Shown here: positions 36,793 to 46,058 of the stretch, in pieces
Layout of the letters: the number at the start of each line of letters is the position of its first letter
Numbering within the stretch: the first letter of the stretch is position 1
Assembly: GCA_017398545.1 (NCBI GenBank)
Contig: JAFQFT010000024.1
Span: 1 to 63,623 of the forward strand
Reading direction: 5' to 3'
Source of the DNA: Bacilli bacterium
GTDB taxonomy: Bacteria > Bacillota_I > Bacilli_A > ML615J-28 > CAG-313
Length of the DNA stretch: 63,623 nt
The notes under the pieces: model-generated
What the model saw: the letters and a program-made list of their open reading frames with translations, nothing else
Told to the model about the DNA's origin: nothing
Databases searched by the model: none
Program-made: the position numbers and the translations under genes

Positions 36793-36801
36793 GAAATGTT
36801 T

Positions 36802-39222
36802 ATGAAAAAGAATTTCTTTAGAATTTCAATAATATTTGTTATCATCCTTATATGTTTTTTATCATCTTGTAAAAGTTGTAATAATAAAAACAATACAAAT
36901 AATGATGATGAACAACAAGAAAATAATATAAATAATAATAATCAACAAAATAATCCACAAATAAATGTTGATAAATTAAATATTGAATTGCTACCTAATG
37001 AAACTTATGAATTAAATATTACACTAGAAGATGCTGATGTTGAAAATATTGAATATAATTTTGAAGTGTCTAATGTAAATATTGTTAAGATAGAAAATAA
37101 GGTTATAACAGCTTTAAATGTAGGAACTGCTACTATTAAAATTTCTGTATTAAACTCAAATGCAGCACCTGTTTTAGTTAATGTTCAAGTAAACGAACCG
37201 CCAGTTCCACCTATAATTGTTACAGAAGAAACGATTGATTTAATTATTGGTTCATCACATAAAATAGAATATCATGTTGAACCACTTAATGTAGAGCAAA
37301 GTGTAACCTTTACATCTTTAGATGAAAGAATTATCACAGTTGATGAATTTGGTAATATAAATGCAATTAAATCTGGTACGACTAAAGTTATAATTACATC
37401 AGTCGAAGATGAAAATGTTTTTCTTGAGGTAAATGTAATTGTTAGCGAGCCGCCGAAACCTACAAAAATTGTTTCAGAAAAATCGTTAGTTCTAATTATT
37501 GGTACGACATATCAATTAGATTATTATGTTGAACCTCTTAATGCTTCACAAGATGTAACATTTTCTTCTGCTGATAAGTCTATTATTACTGTAGATGAAA
37601 ACGGAGTAATTTCTTCCCATGAATTAGGTGAGACATTTATTACAATAAAATCGAAGGAAAATACTAGTGTTAAACTAAGAATTAATGTTGAAGTTGTATT
37701 ACCTGATGTGGAAAAAATAGATTCTATTGATGAACTTAATTTAGGTTACTATGAAACTAAACAATTAATATGTAGTGTGGTTCCATCGAATGCAGTTCAA
37801 GATGTAACATATATGTCATTAGATGAAAATATTGTAACAGTTGATGAAACTGGTAACATTACTGCAATTAAACCAGGTACAACTAAGGTTGTTGTAACTT
37901 CAGTTTATGATGAAACTGTTTTTAAAGAAGTTATAGTTTCAGTAAATGGTACACTTGCAACTTCTCTTACATCAGTTAATAATATTGATTTAAACATTGG
38001 TGCTACGTCATATATTAGTTATGAGCTTCTACCAAGCGATGCATTTAAAACAATTGAATATGTAGTATCAGATAGTAGTGCTTTAGAAGTTAATGATGGA
38101 ATCCTTGTCGCAAAGAAAAATGGAACATATAAAGTGACTCTTAAAACTATTGATGGATCTAACTTAGAAACTGTTATAAATGTTAATATTACAGGAGATT
38201 CTATCCCTGTATTATCGCTTTCTGAAAGTTTTGAAAAAGATACAAATATTGGTTTATATGAATCATTTGATCCACTTGAAGGTATAAGAATATTTGATGC
38301 TGAAGATGGAGAATTAACAAATATTACTAAAGTTACAAGTAATGTAAATGAATGTGAATATGGAAAATATAAAGTAACATATGAGGTTAGTGATTCTGAT
38401 GGAAATGAATTATACTATGAAAGAGACATTGAAGTAGTATGGGATTATAGTGTTACTTTTATAGGTCATGCAGGAAGTTTATATGGCGGAATGAATTCAG
38501 AAGAAGCTATTTTATATGCCGCAACAGTATTAAAATACACTGCAATTGAGATTGATGTAAAACAAACAAAAGATGGTGTATTTGTACTTTCTCATGATGA
38601 TACATTTGCTGGATATAATTTAACAGACTATGATTGGGATTTCTTAAAAGATGTTGAAAGAACTGGTACTAGAGGTGCTGGTGTAACAGGTTTAAAAGAT
38701 ACTTCATATACCGCAAAACTATGCACATTAAAAAGATATCTAGAAATATGTAAAGAATATAATATAACAGCTGTTATTGAACTAAAAACATCTCCTGGTA
38801 TTAGTAATTGGACAGAAATTAATGCGCCACAGTCATCTAGAATGCCTGCTTTAATAAAAGAAATTGAAGACACTGGTATGATTAACAATGTTATATTCCT
38901 AGGAAGTCAATACGAATGTTTAGCATGGACTAGAAGAAACGGATATGACTTTATTCCTTGTCAATATTTAGTAAGTTCATGTGAAAGTGAAACTTATTTA
39001 AATAGATGTATTGAATATAATTTTGATATAAGTATTAATGTTTCATCTGGTTCTAATTCAATAGAATGGATCAAAAAATATAAAGATGCAGGACTTAAAG
39101 TATCTACTTATACATTTGATCAATATACAAGTTATAAAGAAATTCAAAAATGGATTGATAAAGGTGTTGATTTTGTAACAACAGATTGGCATGATCCTAA
39201 AGAATTAAATTTACCAAAATAA
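36802..39222 (+). CDS. Lipoprotein with Ig-like (Big_2) repeats and a GDPD-type domain
   Basis: 806 residues. The signal peptide ends in a FLSSC lipobox, followed by an Asn-rich linker. From about 50 to 480 there are four to five Ig-like Big_2 repeats (pattern ITVDEFGNINAIKSGTTKV), then a short beta-domain. Residues ~550-800 match glycerophosphodiester phosphodiesterases: EIDVKQTKDGVFVLSHDD and the closing VDFVTTDW. The usual first motif HRG reads HAG, and the ENT motif is replaced, so activity is uncertain. Probable role: surface hydrolase acting on teichoic acid or lipid headgroups. Start chosen at 36802, seven bases after AGGA; ATG 36796 is possible. Likely cotranscribed with pepF. Confidence 0.85.
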   Translation: MKKNFFRISIIFVIILICFLSSCKSCNNKNNTNNDDEQQENNINNNNQQNNPQINVDKLNIELLPNETYELNITLEDADVENIEYNFEVSNVNIVKIENKVITALNVGTATIKISVLNSNAAPVLVNVQVNEPPVPPIIVTEETIDLIIGSSHKIEYHVEPLNVEQSVTFTSLDERIITVDEFGNINAIKSGTTKVIITSVEDENVFLEVNVIVSEPPKPTKIVSEKSLVLIIGTTYQLDYYVEPLNASQDVTFSSADKSIITVDENGVISSHELGETFITIKSKENTSVKLRINVEVVLPDVEKIDSIDELNLGYYETKQLICSVVPSNAVQDVTYMSLDENIVTVDETGNITAIKPGTTKVVVTSVYDETVFKEVIVSVNGTLATSLTSVNNIDLNIGATSYISYELLPSDAFKTIEYVVSDSSALEVNDGILVAKKNGTYKVTLKTIDGSNLETVINVNITGDSIPVLSLSESFEKDTNIGLYESFDPLEGIRIFDAEDGELTNITKVTSNVNECEYGKYKVTYEVSDSDGNELYYERDIEVVWDYSVTFIGHAGSLYGGMNSEEAILYAATVLKYTAIEIDVKQTKDGVFVLSHDDTFAGYNLTDYDWDFLKDVERTGTRGAGVTGLKDTSYTAKLCTLKRYLEICKEYNITAVIELKTSPGISNWTEINAPQSSRMPALIKEIEDTGMINNVIFLGSQYECLAWTRRNGYDFIPCQYLVSSCESETYLNRCIEYNFDISINVSSGSNSIEWIKKYKDAGLKVSTYTFDQYTSYKEIQKWIDKGVDFVTTDWHDPKELNLPK

Positions 39223-39229
39223 AAACTTA

Positions 39230-39263
39230 AATTGTGTCACCAGTGGTGACACAATTGTTTTTT
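39230..39263 (+). terminator. Rho-independent terminator (first of two similar hairpins)
   Basis: 12-bp stem AATTGTGTCACC / GGTGACACAATT, loop AGT, then G and six T. Confidence 0.9.
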
Positions 39264-39269
39264 ATGAAT

Positions 39270-39292
39270 TTATGTCAGCAGTGCTGACATAA
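39270..39292 (+). terminator. Second hairpin, sequence-related to the first
   Basis: 10-bp stem TTATGTCAGC / GCTGACATAA with the same AGT loop; no T-run follows. Part of the 188-base gap before sbcD. Confidence 0.55.
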
Positions 39293-39375
39293 TTAAATAG
39301 TGACATTTTATTAATGAAAATAATAGATATATTTAATTTTTATATATCTTTAATATATATAAATTTTTTTAATTA

Positions 39376-39384
39376 TGATATAAT
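39376..39384 (+). promoter_or_regulatory. Extended -10 promoter of sbcDC
   Basis: TGATATAAT, 27 bases before the ATG; AAGGAG follows. Confidence 0.55.
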
Positions 39385-39411
39385 AAACATAGCTAAAAAA
39401 GGAGTTGTATT

Positions 39412-40560
39412 ATGAAATTTTTACATATTGCGGATTTACATATTGGTAAAAGTTTAAATCAAAAATCATTACTTGAAGATCAAAAAGTGGTATTAGATCA
39501 AATTATTAAACAAATGGAAGATAATAATATTAGTACGTTGTTGCTTGCAGGCGATATATATGATAAACAGATTCCATCTAAAGAAGCAGTTAGTTTATTT
39601 AATGAATTTTTATGTGATTTAATTTTAAAACATCATTATAAAGTTTATATTATTTCAGGTAATCATGATAGTGTTGAAAGACTTAATTTTGCTTCTTCAA
39701 TTTTAAAAAGTGAAGGATTATTTATTGAGACTTACGCAACTTCTCCTATTACAAAATATGAATTATTTGATGAATTTGGGAAAGTAAATTTATATATGTT
39801 GCCATTTTCTACACCACTATATACAAGAACTAAGTTTAATACAACTTGTAAAACATATAGTGATATGATTAAGTATTATGTAGAATCTTCTAATATTTAT
39901 TTTAATGAAAGAAATGTTTTAATGACTCACCATACATTATTACATGAAAATGAAGCAAAATTTTCAGATTCAGAAATAAGATTTAATATTGGTGGTACTG
40001 AAGGAATTGATGCTGCTTATTTTAATAATTTTGATTATGTAGCACTTGGACACCTGCACTGTCCACAATATTTAAGTAAAGAGTATATTAGATATAGTGG
40101 CTCTATTTTAAAATATTCTGAATCGGAAATTAATACACCAAAAAGTTCAGTTATGGTAGAAATAAATGAAAAAGGTAATGTAATTATTAATTTATTACCA
40201 CTTGTTCCTTTAAGAGATTTAAAAGTATTAAAAGGGACAATTGAAGAACTACTTATAGCCCCATCAATTATAATTGATGACTTTGTATATGTCATTTTAA
40301 CTAATGATAAAACAGTTCCTTACGCAATGAAAAGAATAAAAGTAAAATATCCTAATGCGGTAAGTCTTACTTATGATAATATTTTAAAAACAATTGAAAA
40401 GAAAGTAATAGTTAAATCAGTAGATTTTTCAGATAAAAACTATTTAGAACAATTTAATGAGTTTTATAATAATGTTACTGAAGACTCACTTAATGATAAT
40501 CAAATAAACATATTAACAAAACTTATAAACAAGGCGGTGGAAGAAAATGAAACCAATTAA
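39412..40560 (+). CDS. sbcD: Exonuclease subunit SbcD (Mre11 family)
   Basis: 382 residues. The calcineurin-like phosphoesterase motifs are all visible: ADLHIGK (7-13), GDIYD (46-50), GNHDS (83-87), THHTL and GHLH. These coordinate two metal ions for nuclease cleavage of hairpins and protein-blocked DNA ends. Partner of SbcC, encoded next with a 14-base overlap. ATG 39412 follows AAGGAG. Confidence 0.95.
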   Translation: MKFLHIADLHIGKSLNQKSLLEDQKVVLDQIIKQMEDNNISTLLLAGDIYDKQIPSKEAVSLFNEFLCDLILKHHYKVYIISGNHDSVERLNFASSILKSEGLFIETYATSPITKYELFDEFGKVNLYMLPFSTPLYTRTKFNTTCKTYSDMIKYYVESSNIYFNERNVLMTHHTLLHENEAKFSDSEIRFNIGGTEGIDAAYFNNFDYVALGHLHCPQYLSKEYIRYSGSILKYSESEINTPKSSVMVEINEKGNVIINLLPLVPLRDLKVLKGTIEELLIAPSIIIDDFVYVILTNDKTVPYAMKRIKVKYPNAVSLTYDNILKTIEKKVIVKSVDFSDKNYLEQFNEFYNNVTEDSLNDNQINILTKLINKAVEENETN

Positions 40561-43500
40561 ATTAGTAATGAATGCCTTTGGCTCTTTTTTGGAAACAACT
40601 GAAATTGATTTTACAGTTTTAAACAATTCAGGTTTTTATTTAATAACAGGTGCAACAGGTAGTGGTAAAACAACAATATTTGATGCGATTATGTTTGCGT
40701 TATATGGTGAAGCAAGTGGTGATGTTAGAAGTAGTGAAGGTTTTAGAAGTGATTTTGCGGAAGATAAAAACCCTACTTATGTTGAGTTTACTTTCGAAAA
40801 AGATAATATAATTTATAAAATTACTAGAAGTCCTAGATATAGTGTAGAATATCGTACAACTCCAATTGAATCTAAAGTATCACTTGTTTATGAACAACAC
40901 ATAATTGAAAAAACAACTAATGTTTCAGAAGCTATCAATGAGATTCTTGGCTTAACTGCTGATCAATTTAAACAAGTTATTATGCTTGCGCAAGGTGAAT
41001 TTATGAAATTAATTCACGCTAAAAGCATAGAACGTGATGAAATATTTAGAAAGATTTTTGGAACTGAAATATTTGAAAAAGTATCTAAACTTTTAAAACA
41101 AGAAACAAAAGATGTTAAAGACAAATTAAAATTAAATGAAGAATTAATTAAACGCTTAATTATTAGTATTCCAAATTATGAAAGTTATCAAAACTATTTA
41201 CCTGTAGTAACAGATTTATATAATACAAGTTTCTTAATAGAAGAAATAGATTCTAATATAAATTTATCTAAAAATTTAATTATTGAAAATGAAGAAAAAC
41301 TTAGTGTTTTATCAAATGAATTAATTAATTTAAATACTGAAAGAGAAACTGCGAAGCTTATTAATGAAGATTTTAATACTTTAAAATTAGAAACTGATAA
41401 ACTACAAAAACTTGAAGATCAAAAAGATACTATAAAATTAAAAACTAAACAAATAGATATATTAAATGAAGTATCAAAAGTTAAACCTCTTTATGATAAA
41501 TTAATTAATATTAATCTTCAAGTTAATACTCTTGTTAGAACATATGAAACAAATGTTGCGATATTAGAAGAAAAACAAGAAACACTTAATTTCTTTATTG
41601 ATCAAACAAATATGATTGAAATAGATCGTTTAAGTTTAAAGAATCTTTTAAAAGCCAAAGAAGAAATTGAAAATAATATAAAATTAAAACAAGAAATAGA
41701 AACTCATTTAACTAAAATTACTACCATTCGTCAAGAGTTAATTAAATTAAAAGATGAATTAGATAATTTAATTAATGAGAAAAAAATCGTTATTCAAAAT
41801 ATTGAAGATATAAACTTAACAATTAAAGAACTATCAAAATATCAGTTAGAACATGACATAACATTAAATAAAATTAAGATTCAAGAAGAGAGTATTAAAG
41901 AGTTTGATAAAAACAAAACATTATTTGAAGAAGCAAACACTCTAAATCATAAACTTAAAGAGTCAATAGAAAAATATCAACAATATATTAAAACTTATGA
42001 AAATGCTCACGCAAAATATTTAAGTTTAGAAAATAGTTATTTTAAAAATATTGCAGGAGTTTTAGCAAAGGAATTATGTGATGGAACTCCTTGCCCTGTA
42101 TGTGGTTCAAAGACACATCCTAATCCTGCAAGTGTATCAGGAGAAACTATATCTAAAGAAGAACTTGATAAAATGTTTGCAGAAGTAGAAGGATATAGGC
42201 TTATCAAAGATGAACAACTTATTAAAATTGAAACAATAAAAGCTAAATATAATTCTATTATTAAACAATTACTTGATAATCTAAAAATAAATGATGAAAC
42301 TATAATATCTGATACAATTAGTAAAATATCTAATGAATATAATGAAACTTTAACTAATCTTAATAATTATCTAAATGAATGTTTAAATAAGATAAAAGAA
42401 CTAACTGATTTAGAACAAACTAAACAAACATATGAGCAAAAATTAATTGATATTGAAAATGAGAATATTAAACTTACTAAATCAGTTGATGAATTAAATA
42501 ATAAAATATCTTTAACTGAAGGATCTGTTGCTGCATTAGAAGCACAACTTACATTTAGTAATCCAATTGATGAATTGATTATTGCAAAAGAAGAAAGAGC
42601 TGAGGCAATTTTAATGTTAGAAGAAGCAATTAGTGGTTATGATAAAGAACATACTCTTGCTAAAGAAGAACATCAATTAATTAAAGGTAAAGTAGAAGAA
42701 AATCTAAATCAATTAACTATCTTAAAAGCTGAGCAAGATAAGATTATTAAAGAATATAACGAGTTTATTGAAAAAGAATCTATTAGTAAAGAAATATTAG
42801 ATAATATAGAAATCTATATAGCTGATTTAGTTAATTTATCTACTTATGTAAAAGAAGTAACTGAGTATGAATCTATATATAAAACTTGTAAGAAACAAGT
42901 TAATGATCTTTTGAAGAAATTAAAAGATAAACAACAACAAAATATTGAAGAATTTGATGAATTAATTATAGTTAAAGAACAAGCAATTAACTCTTTAAAA
43001 GAATCACTAACTAACTTAAATAATATATATAACAAACAAATTCAAGTATCAAGTGAACTAACTATTGCGTATACTGAATATAAAGAATTATGTAAGTTAC
43101 ACGATGATTTAAGTTCAATGTCACTTGTTGCGAGTGGGCAAAATAAAAAATACTTATCATTTGAACGTTATGTTTTAGTTGAATACTTTGATAACATATT
43201 AAATCACGCTAACATTAGATTAAAGAAAATGACTAATGGTAGATTTATGTTATATCGTAAAGTAGATAAGACTAAAGGACGTGCTCAACAAGGTTTAGAT
43301 ATGGAAATATTTGACTTTGAAACAGGAAAACGTCGTGATGTTAAAACACTATCTGGTGGTGAAACATTTAAAGCAGCACTTAGTTTAGCACTAGGACTTG
43401 CAGATGCTATCGAAAATAAAGTTGGTAATATTACAATTGATACATTATTTATTGATGAAGGATTTGGTACTTTAGATGAAGAATCACTTCATCAAGCAAT

Positions 43501-43639
43501 AGAGATTTTACTTGAATTAAATAGTGACAATAAATCAATTGGTATTATTTCTCATGTTCAAGAATTAAAAGATATTATTCCAACAAAACTTGTTGTTACT
43601 AAAAGTGATAATGGATCTAGTGTAAAAATAGTAGAGTAA
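40547..43639 (+). CDS. sbcC: Exonuclease subunit SbcC (Rad50 family ATPase)
   Basis: 1030 residues. Walker A GATGSGKTT (about 34-42) and Q-loop MLAQGEF at the N-terminus; long coiled coils through about 180-850; zinc-hook CPVCG near 516; C-terminal signature LSGGETFKAALSLALGLAD and Walker B LFIDEGFGTLD. Works with SbcD to open and trim aberrant DNA ends. Start overlaps sbcD, with GGTGG upstream. Confidence 0.96.
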   Translation: MKPIKLVMNAFGSFLETTEIDFTVLNNSGFYLITGATGSGKTTIFDAIMFALYGEASGDVRSSEGFRSDFAEDKNPTYVEFTFEKDNIIYKITRSPRYSVEYRTTPIESKVSLVYEQHIIEKTTNVSEAINEILGLTADQFKQVIMLAQGEFMKLIHAKSIERDEIFRKIFGTEIFEKVSKLLKQETKDVKDKLKLNEELIKRLIISIPNYESYQNYLPVVTDLYNTSFLIEEIDSNINLSKNLIIENEEKLSVLSNELINLNTERETAKLINEDFNTLKLETDKLQKLEDQKDTIKLKTKQIDILNEVSKVKPLYDKLININLQVNTLVRTYETNVAILEEKQETLNFFIDQTNMIEIDRLSLKNLLKAKEEIENNIKLKQEIETHLTKITTIRQELIKLKDELDNLINEKKIVIQNIEDINLTIKELSKYQLEHDITLNKIKIQEESIKEFDKNKTLFEEANTLNHKLKESIEKYQQYIKTYENAHAKYLSLENSYFKNIAGVLAKELCDGTPCPVCGSKTHPNPASVSGETISKEELDKMFAEVEGYRLIKDEQLIKIETIKAKYNSIIKQLLDNLKINDETIISDTISKISNEYNETLTNLNNYLNECLNKIKELTDLEQTKQTYEQKLIDIENENIKLTKSVDELNNKISLTEGSVAALEAQLTFSNPIDELIIAKEERAEAILMLEEAISGYDKEHTLAKEEHQLIKGKVEENLNQLTILKAEQDKIIKEYNEFIEKESISKEILDNIEIYIADLVNLSTYVKEVTEYESIYKTCKKQVNDLLKKLKDKQQQNIEEFDELIIVKEQAINSLKESLTNLNNIYNKQIQVSSELTIAYTEYKELCKLHDDLSSMSLVASGQNKKYLSFERYVLVEYFDNILNHANIRLKKMTNGRFMLYRKVDKTKGRAQQGLDMEIFDFETGKRRDVKTLSGGETFKAALSLALGLADAIENKVGNITIDTLFIDEGFGTLDEESLHQAIEILLELNSDNKSIGIISHVQELKDIIPTKLVVTKSDNGSSVKIVE

Positions 43640-43650
43640 ATACGAATAAT

Positions 43651-43679
43651 TTGAATATTTAATAATAATATGTTATAAT
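43651..43679 (+). promoter_or_regulatory. Sigma-A promoter before a small reading frame
   Basis: TTGAAT (43651-43656), 17-base spacer, TATAAT (43674-43679), 31 bases before the ATG at 43711. Confidence 0.7.
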
Positions 43680-43710
43680 GAATATATAAAAATTTTTAAA
43701 AGGAGTACAT

Positions 43711-43776
43711 ATGGAAGACGGTTGTAGGCTCAACAAAAAAAATATATTGAAATTCTTTTGTAAATTTAAAAGATAA
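43711..43776 (+). CDS. Candidate 21-residue cysteine-containing small protein
   Basis: Short frame starting MEDGCRLNKKN and ending CKFKR, basic with two Cys. It has AAGGAG (43700-43705) five bases before the ATG and its own near-consensus promoter. No family recognised. It could be a leader peptide for the CorC-type gene 50 bases downstream or an independent small protein. Confidence 0.4.
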   Translation: MEDGCRLNKKNILKFFCKFKR

Positions 43777-43826
43777 TTTAAAGATTTTTTTAATTATTAT
43801 AATGTAAACAAAAGAAAGGAAAATAT

Positions 43827-45071
43827 ATGAGCGAAACATTATCTATTATAATTATTTTAATATGCTTAATTCTGTCAGCTTATTTTTCAGCTTCGGAAAC
43901 AGCATTTTCAACGTTTAATAAAATTAAAATAAAGAATTTAGCAGAAAAAGGAAATAGAAAAGCTAAACTTGTTTTAAACATTTCTGAAAACTATGATACA
44001 ATGTTATCAACGATTTTAATAGGGAATAATATTGTTAATATCTTAAGTGCATCACTTTCAACAATTCTTTTTATAAGTTGGATAAATGAAACATCAGGTC
44101 CAACAGTGTCTACTGCAGTAATGACAGTAATAGTATTAATATTTGGTGAAATTACACCTAAGACACTTGCTAAAAAACGTCCAGAAGCATTCGCAATGTT
44201 TGCTGCACCATTTTTAAAATTCTTAATGGTTATCTTGTTTGTCTTTACATTTATTTTTAAAAAATGGCAAGACTTTATTTCTAAGCTTGTTAAAGATAAA
44301 GAAGAAGATCAAGTAACAGAAGAAGAAATCTTAACACTAGTAGAAGAAGCAACTGAAGATGGTGTATTAGATGAAGATGAAAGTGAATTAATAAAAAGTG
44401 CTATTGAATTTGGTGATTTAGAAGTTATTGATATTTTTACACCTCGTGTAGATGTTAAAGCATTACCACTTGACGCAACATATGAAGAAATAGATCAAGC
44501 ATTTACAGGAAATGCATTCTCTAGACTTCCTATTTATGATGAAGATATTGACCATATTGTTGGTATCATTTATTATAAAGATTTCTATCAAGCAGAAGAA
44601 GAAAATTTTAAATTATCAGATATTATTAAAGAACCTATGTTTGTAATGAAACATAAACTTGTAAATGAACTATTAAAAGAATTCCAAACAAATAAACAAC
44701 ATTTTGCAGTTGTTTCAGATGAATTTGGTAGTGTTGCAGGTATTGTGACAATGGAAGATATTTTAGAAGAAATCGTTGGTGAAATCTGGGATGAATATGA
44801 TGAAATTCATGAAGATGTGAAAAAAGTATCAGAAAATGTTTATATTGTTTCAGGTAAAGCAAATATCGATAAAGTATTAGAAATTTTCGATATCGAAAAA
44901 GATATTGAACCTGTAACAGTAAACGGTTGGATTGCAGAAGAGTTAAAAACTCTACCTTCACGTGGTGCAAAACTACAATATGAAAACTTAAAAATTGAAG
45001 TTATTAAAATGAAAGGTAGACGTATTGAATCTGTTAAAATCACAGTAATACCTAAAGAAATAGAAGAATAA
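43827..45071 (+). CDS. CNNM/CorC-type transporter (hemolysin C family)
   Basis: 414 residues: DUF21/CNNM transmembrane domain (about 1-180; first helix after MSETLS, SASETAFSTFNK motif), tandem CBS domains (about 200-325; FTPRVDVKALP and VVSDEFGSVAGIVTMEDIL), and a C-terminal CorC_HlyC domain (about 335-410). Members export Mg2+ or other divalent metals; the CBS pair binds nucleotides. ATG 43827 is preceded by AAAGGA. An upstream TATAAT at 43798-43803 may be its promoter. Confidence 0.9.
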   Translation: MSETLSIIIILICLILSAYFSASETAFSTFNKIKIKNLAEKGNRKAKLVLNISENYDTMLSTILIGNNIVNILSASLSTILFISWINETSGPTVSTAVMTVIVLIFGEITPKTLAKKRPEAFAMFAAPFLKFLMVILFVFTFIFKKWQDFISKLVKDKEEDQVTEEEILTLVEEATEDGVLDEDESELIKSAIEFGDLEVIDIFTPRVDVKALPLDATYEEIDQAFTGNAFSRLPIYDEDIDHIVGIIYYKDFYQAEEENFKLSDIIKEPMFVMKHKLVNELLKEFQTNKQHFAVVSDEFGSVAGIVTMEDILEEIVGEIWDEYDEIHEDVKKVSENVYIVSGKANIDKVLEIFDIEKDIEPVTVNGWIAEELKTLPSRGAKLQYENLKIEVIKMKGRRIESVKITVIPKEIEE

Positions 45072-45075
45072 AAAT

Positions 45076-45110
45076 AACTCTACAACTAAAATAAATAGTT
45101 GTAGAGTTTT
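45076..45110 (+). terminator. Rho-independent terminator after CorC-type gene
   Basis: 13-bp stem AACTCTACAACTA / TAGTTGTAGAGTT, seven-base loop, TT and A/T-rich tail. Confidence 0.8.
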
Positions 45111-45115
45111 AATTT

Positions 45116-45227
45116 TCGGAAAAACGTGTAAAATTACATTCAAAAAGTCGGAAAAACGTGTAAAATTACATTCAAAAAGTCGGAAAAACGTGCAAAATTA
45201 CATTCAAAAAGTCGGAAAAACGTGTAA
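45116..45227. repeat. Tandem repeat, 32-bp unit, about 3.5 copies
   Basis: Units start at 45116, 45148, 45180 and 45212, each opening TCGGAAAAACGTG. The first three are nearly identical (one T/C difference); the fourth keeps only its first 16 bases. No spacer variation, so it is not CRISPR. The rest of 45228-45312 holds nothing recognisable. The array lies at the 3' side of the serine recombinase gene and could be recombinase sites or the eroded end of a mobile element. Confidence 0.85.
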
Positions 45228-45312
45228 CGTTATACTTAAAAATATTAAAAAAAGATGATGAAATAATAAATATTCCGTTATATCTAGTCAATAAAACATT
45301 TGATTTAATTGG

Positions 45313-45933
45313 TTAAACATCAAGATTTTTCTTGATTTTTTTTTCTTTATATTCTTTTGCATATTTTAAAAACGTAGTTCTTGCCATATTAAGTTTTTTT
45401 GCTGCAACAACATTTGTTATTTCTTTATTATAATATTTTACTACAATGTCATTAAAGTTTTTTGGTAATACCATTCTTGGACGTCCCATATGAATACCTT
45501 TTTCTTTTGCTATTCTAATACCTTCTGCTTGACGTTGCCTAATATTTTCTCTTTCGTTTTGAGCAACAAAACTTAATACTTGTAAAACAATATCACTAAT
45601 AAATTTACCTACAAGATTTTCTGCATCTATTCTGGTATCTAAAAGTGGAAAATCAATTACAACAATATCACAATTAATTTCTTTAGTTAATTCTTGCCAT
45701 TCTTTGATAATCATTTCATAATTCCTACCAAGCCTATCAATTGATTTAATAATTAGCAAATCATTTTCTTTAAGTTTTTTTTTCATAATTTGATAATTTG
45801 GTCTTTCGAAATCCTTTCCACTTTGTTTATCTACATAGATATATTTATCATTTAATCCCCATTTATGCATTTCCTCCATTTGTCTATCAATATTTTGAGT
45901 CATTGATGAAACTCTTACATAACCATAGTTCAT
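45313..45933 (-). CDS. Serine recombinase, resolvase/invertase family
   Basis: 206 residues. The N-terminal catalytic domain has YVRVSS (catalytic Ser about residue 9) and SIDRLGRN (catalytic Arg region, about 64-71). The long helix E region is followed by a Hin-like HTH (VVAAKKLNMARTTFLKY, about 175-192). This small form is typical of resolvases and DNA invertases rather than large integrases. AAAGGAGG precedes the start codon. Its 3' end faces the 32-bp repeat array; no transposase is adjacent. Confidence 0.92.
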   Translation of the reverse strand: MNYGYVRVSSMTQNIDRQMEEMHKWGLNDKYIYVDKQSGKDFERPNYQIMKKKLKENDLLIIKSIDRLGRNYEMIIKEWQELTKEINCDIVVIDFPLLDTRIDAENLVGKFISDIVLQVLSFVAQNERENIRQRQAEGIRIAKEKGIHMGRPRMVLPKNFNDIVVKYYNKEITNVVAAKKLNMARTTFLKYAKEYKEKKIKKNLDV

Positions 45934-46025
45934 ATAATTTACCTCCTTTTTTGGTTATATATAAATTATAACAAAAAATTTTAATAAAAAATTTAATCAA
46001 ATAAAGTTTAAAAAATATTATATTT

Positions 46026-46034
46026 TGTTATAAT
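46026..46034 (+). promoter_or_regulatory. Extended -10 promoter of the antiporter gene
   Basis: TGTTATAAT, 24 bases before the ATG. Confidence 0.5.
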
Positions 46035-46058
46035 AAAAGTAAAGAAAGAGGTGATATA

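Noticed and set aside
45116..45227. Short CRISPR array
   Set aside because: Units abut without variable spacers and the repeat is not palindromic; no cas genes are near. It is a plain tandem repeat.
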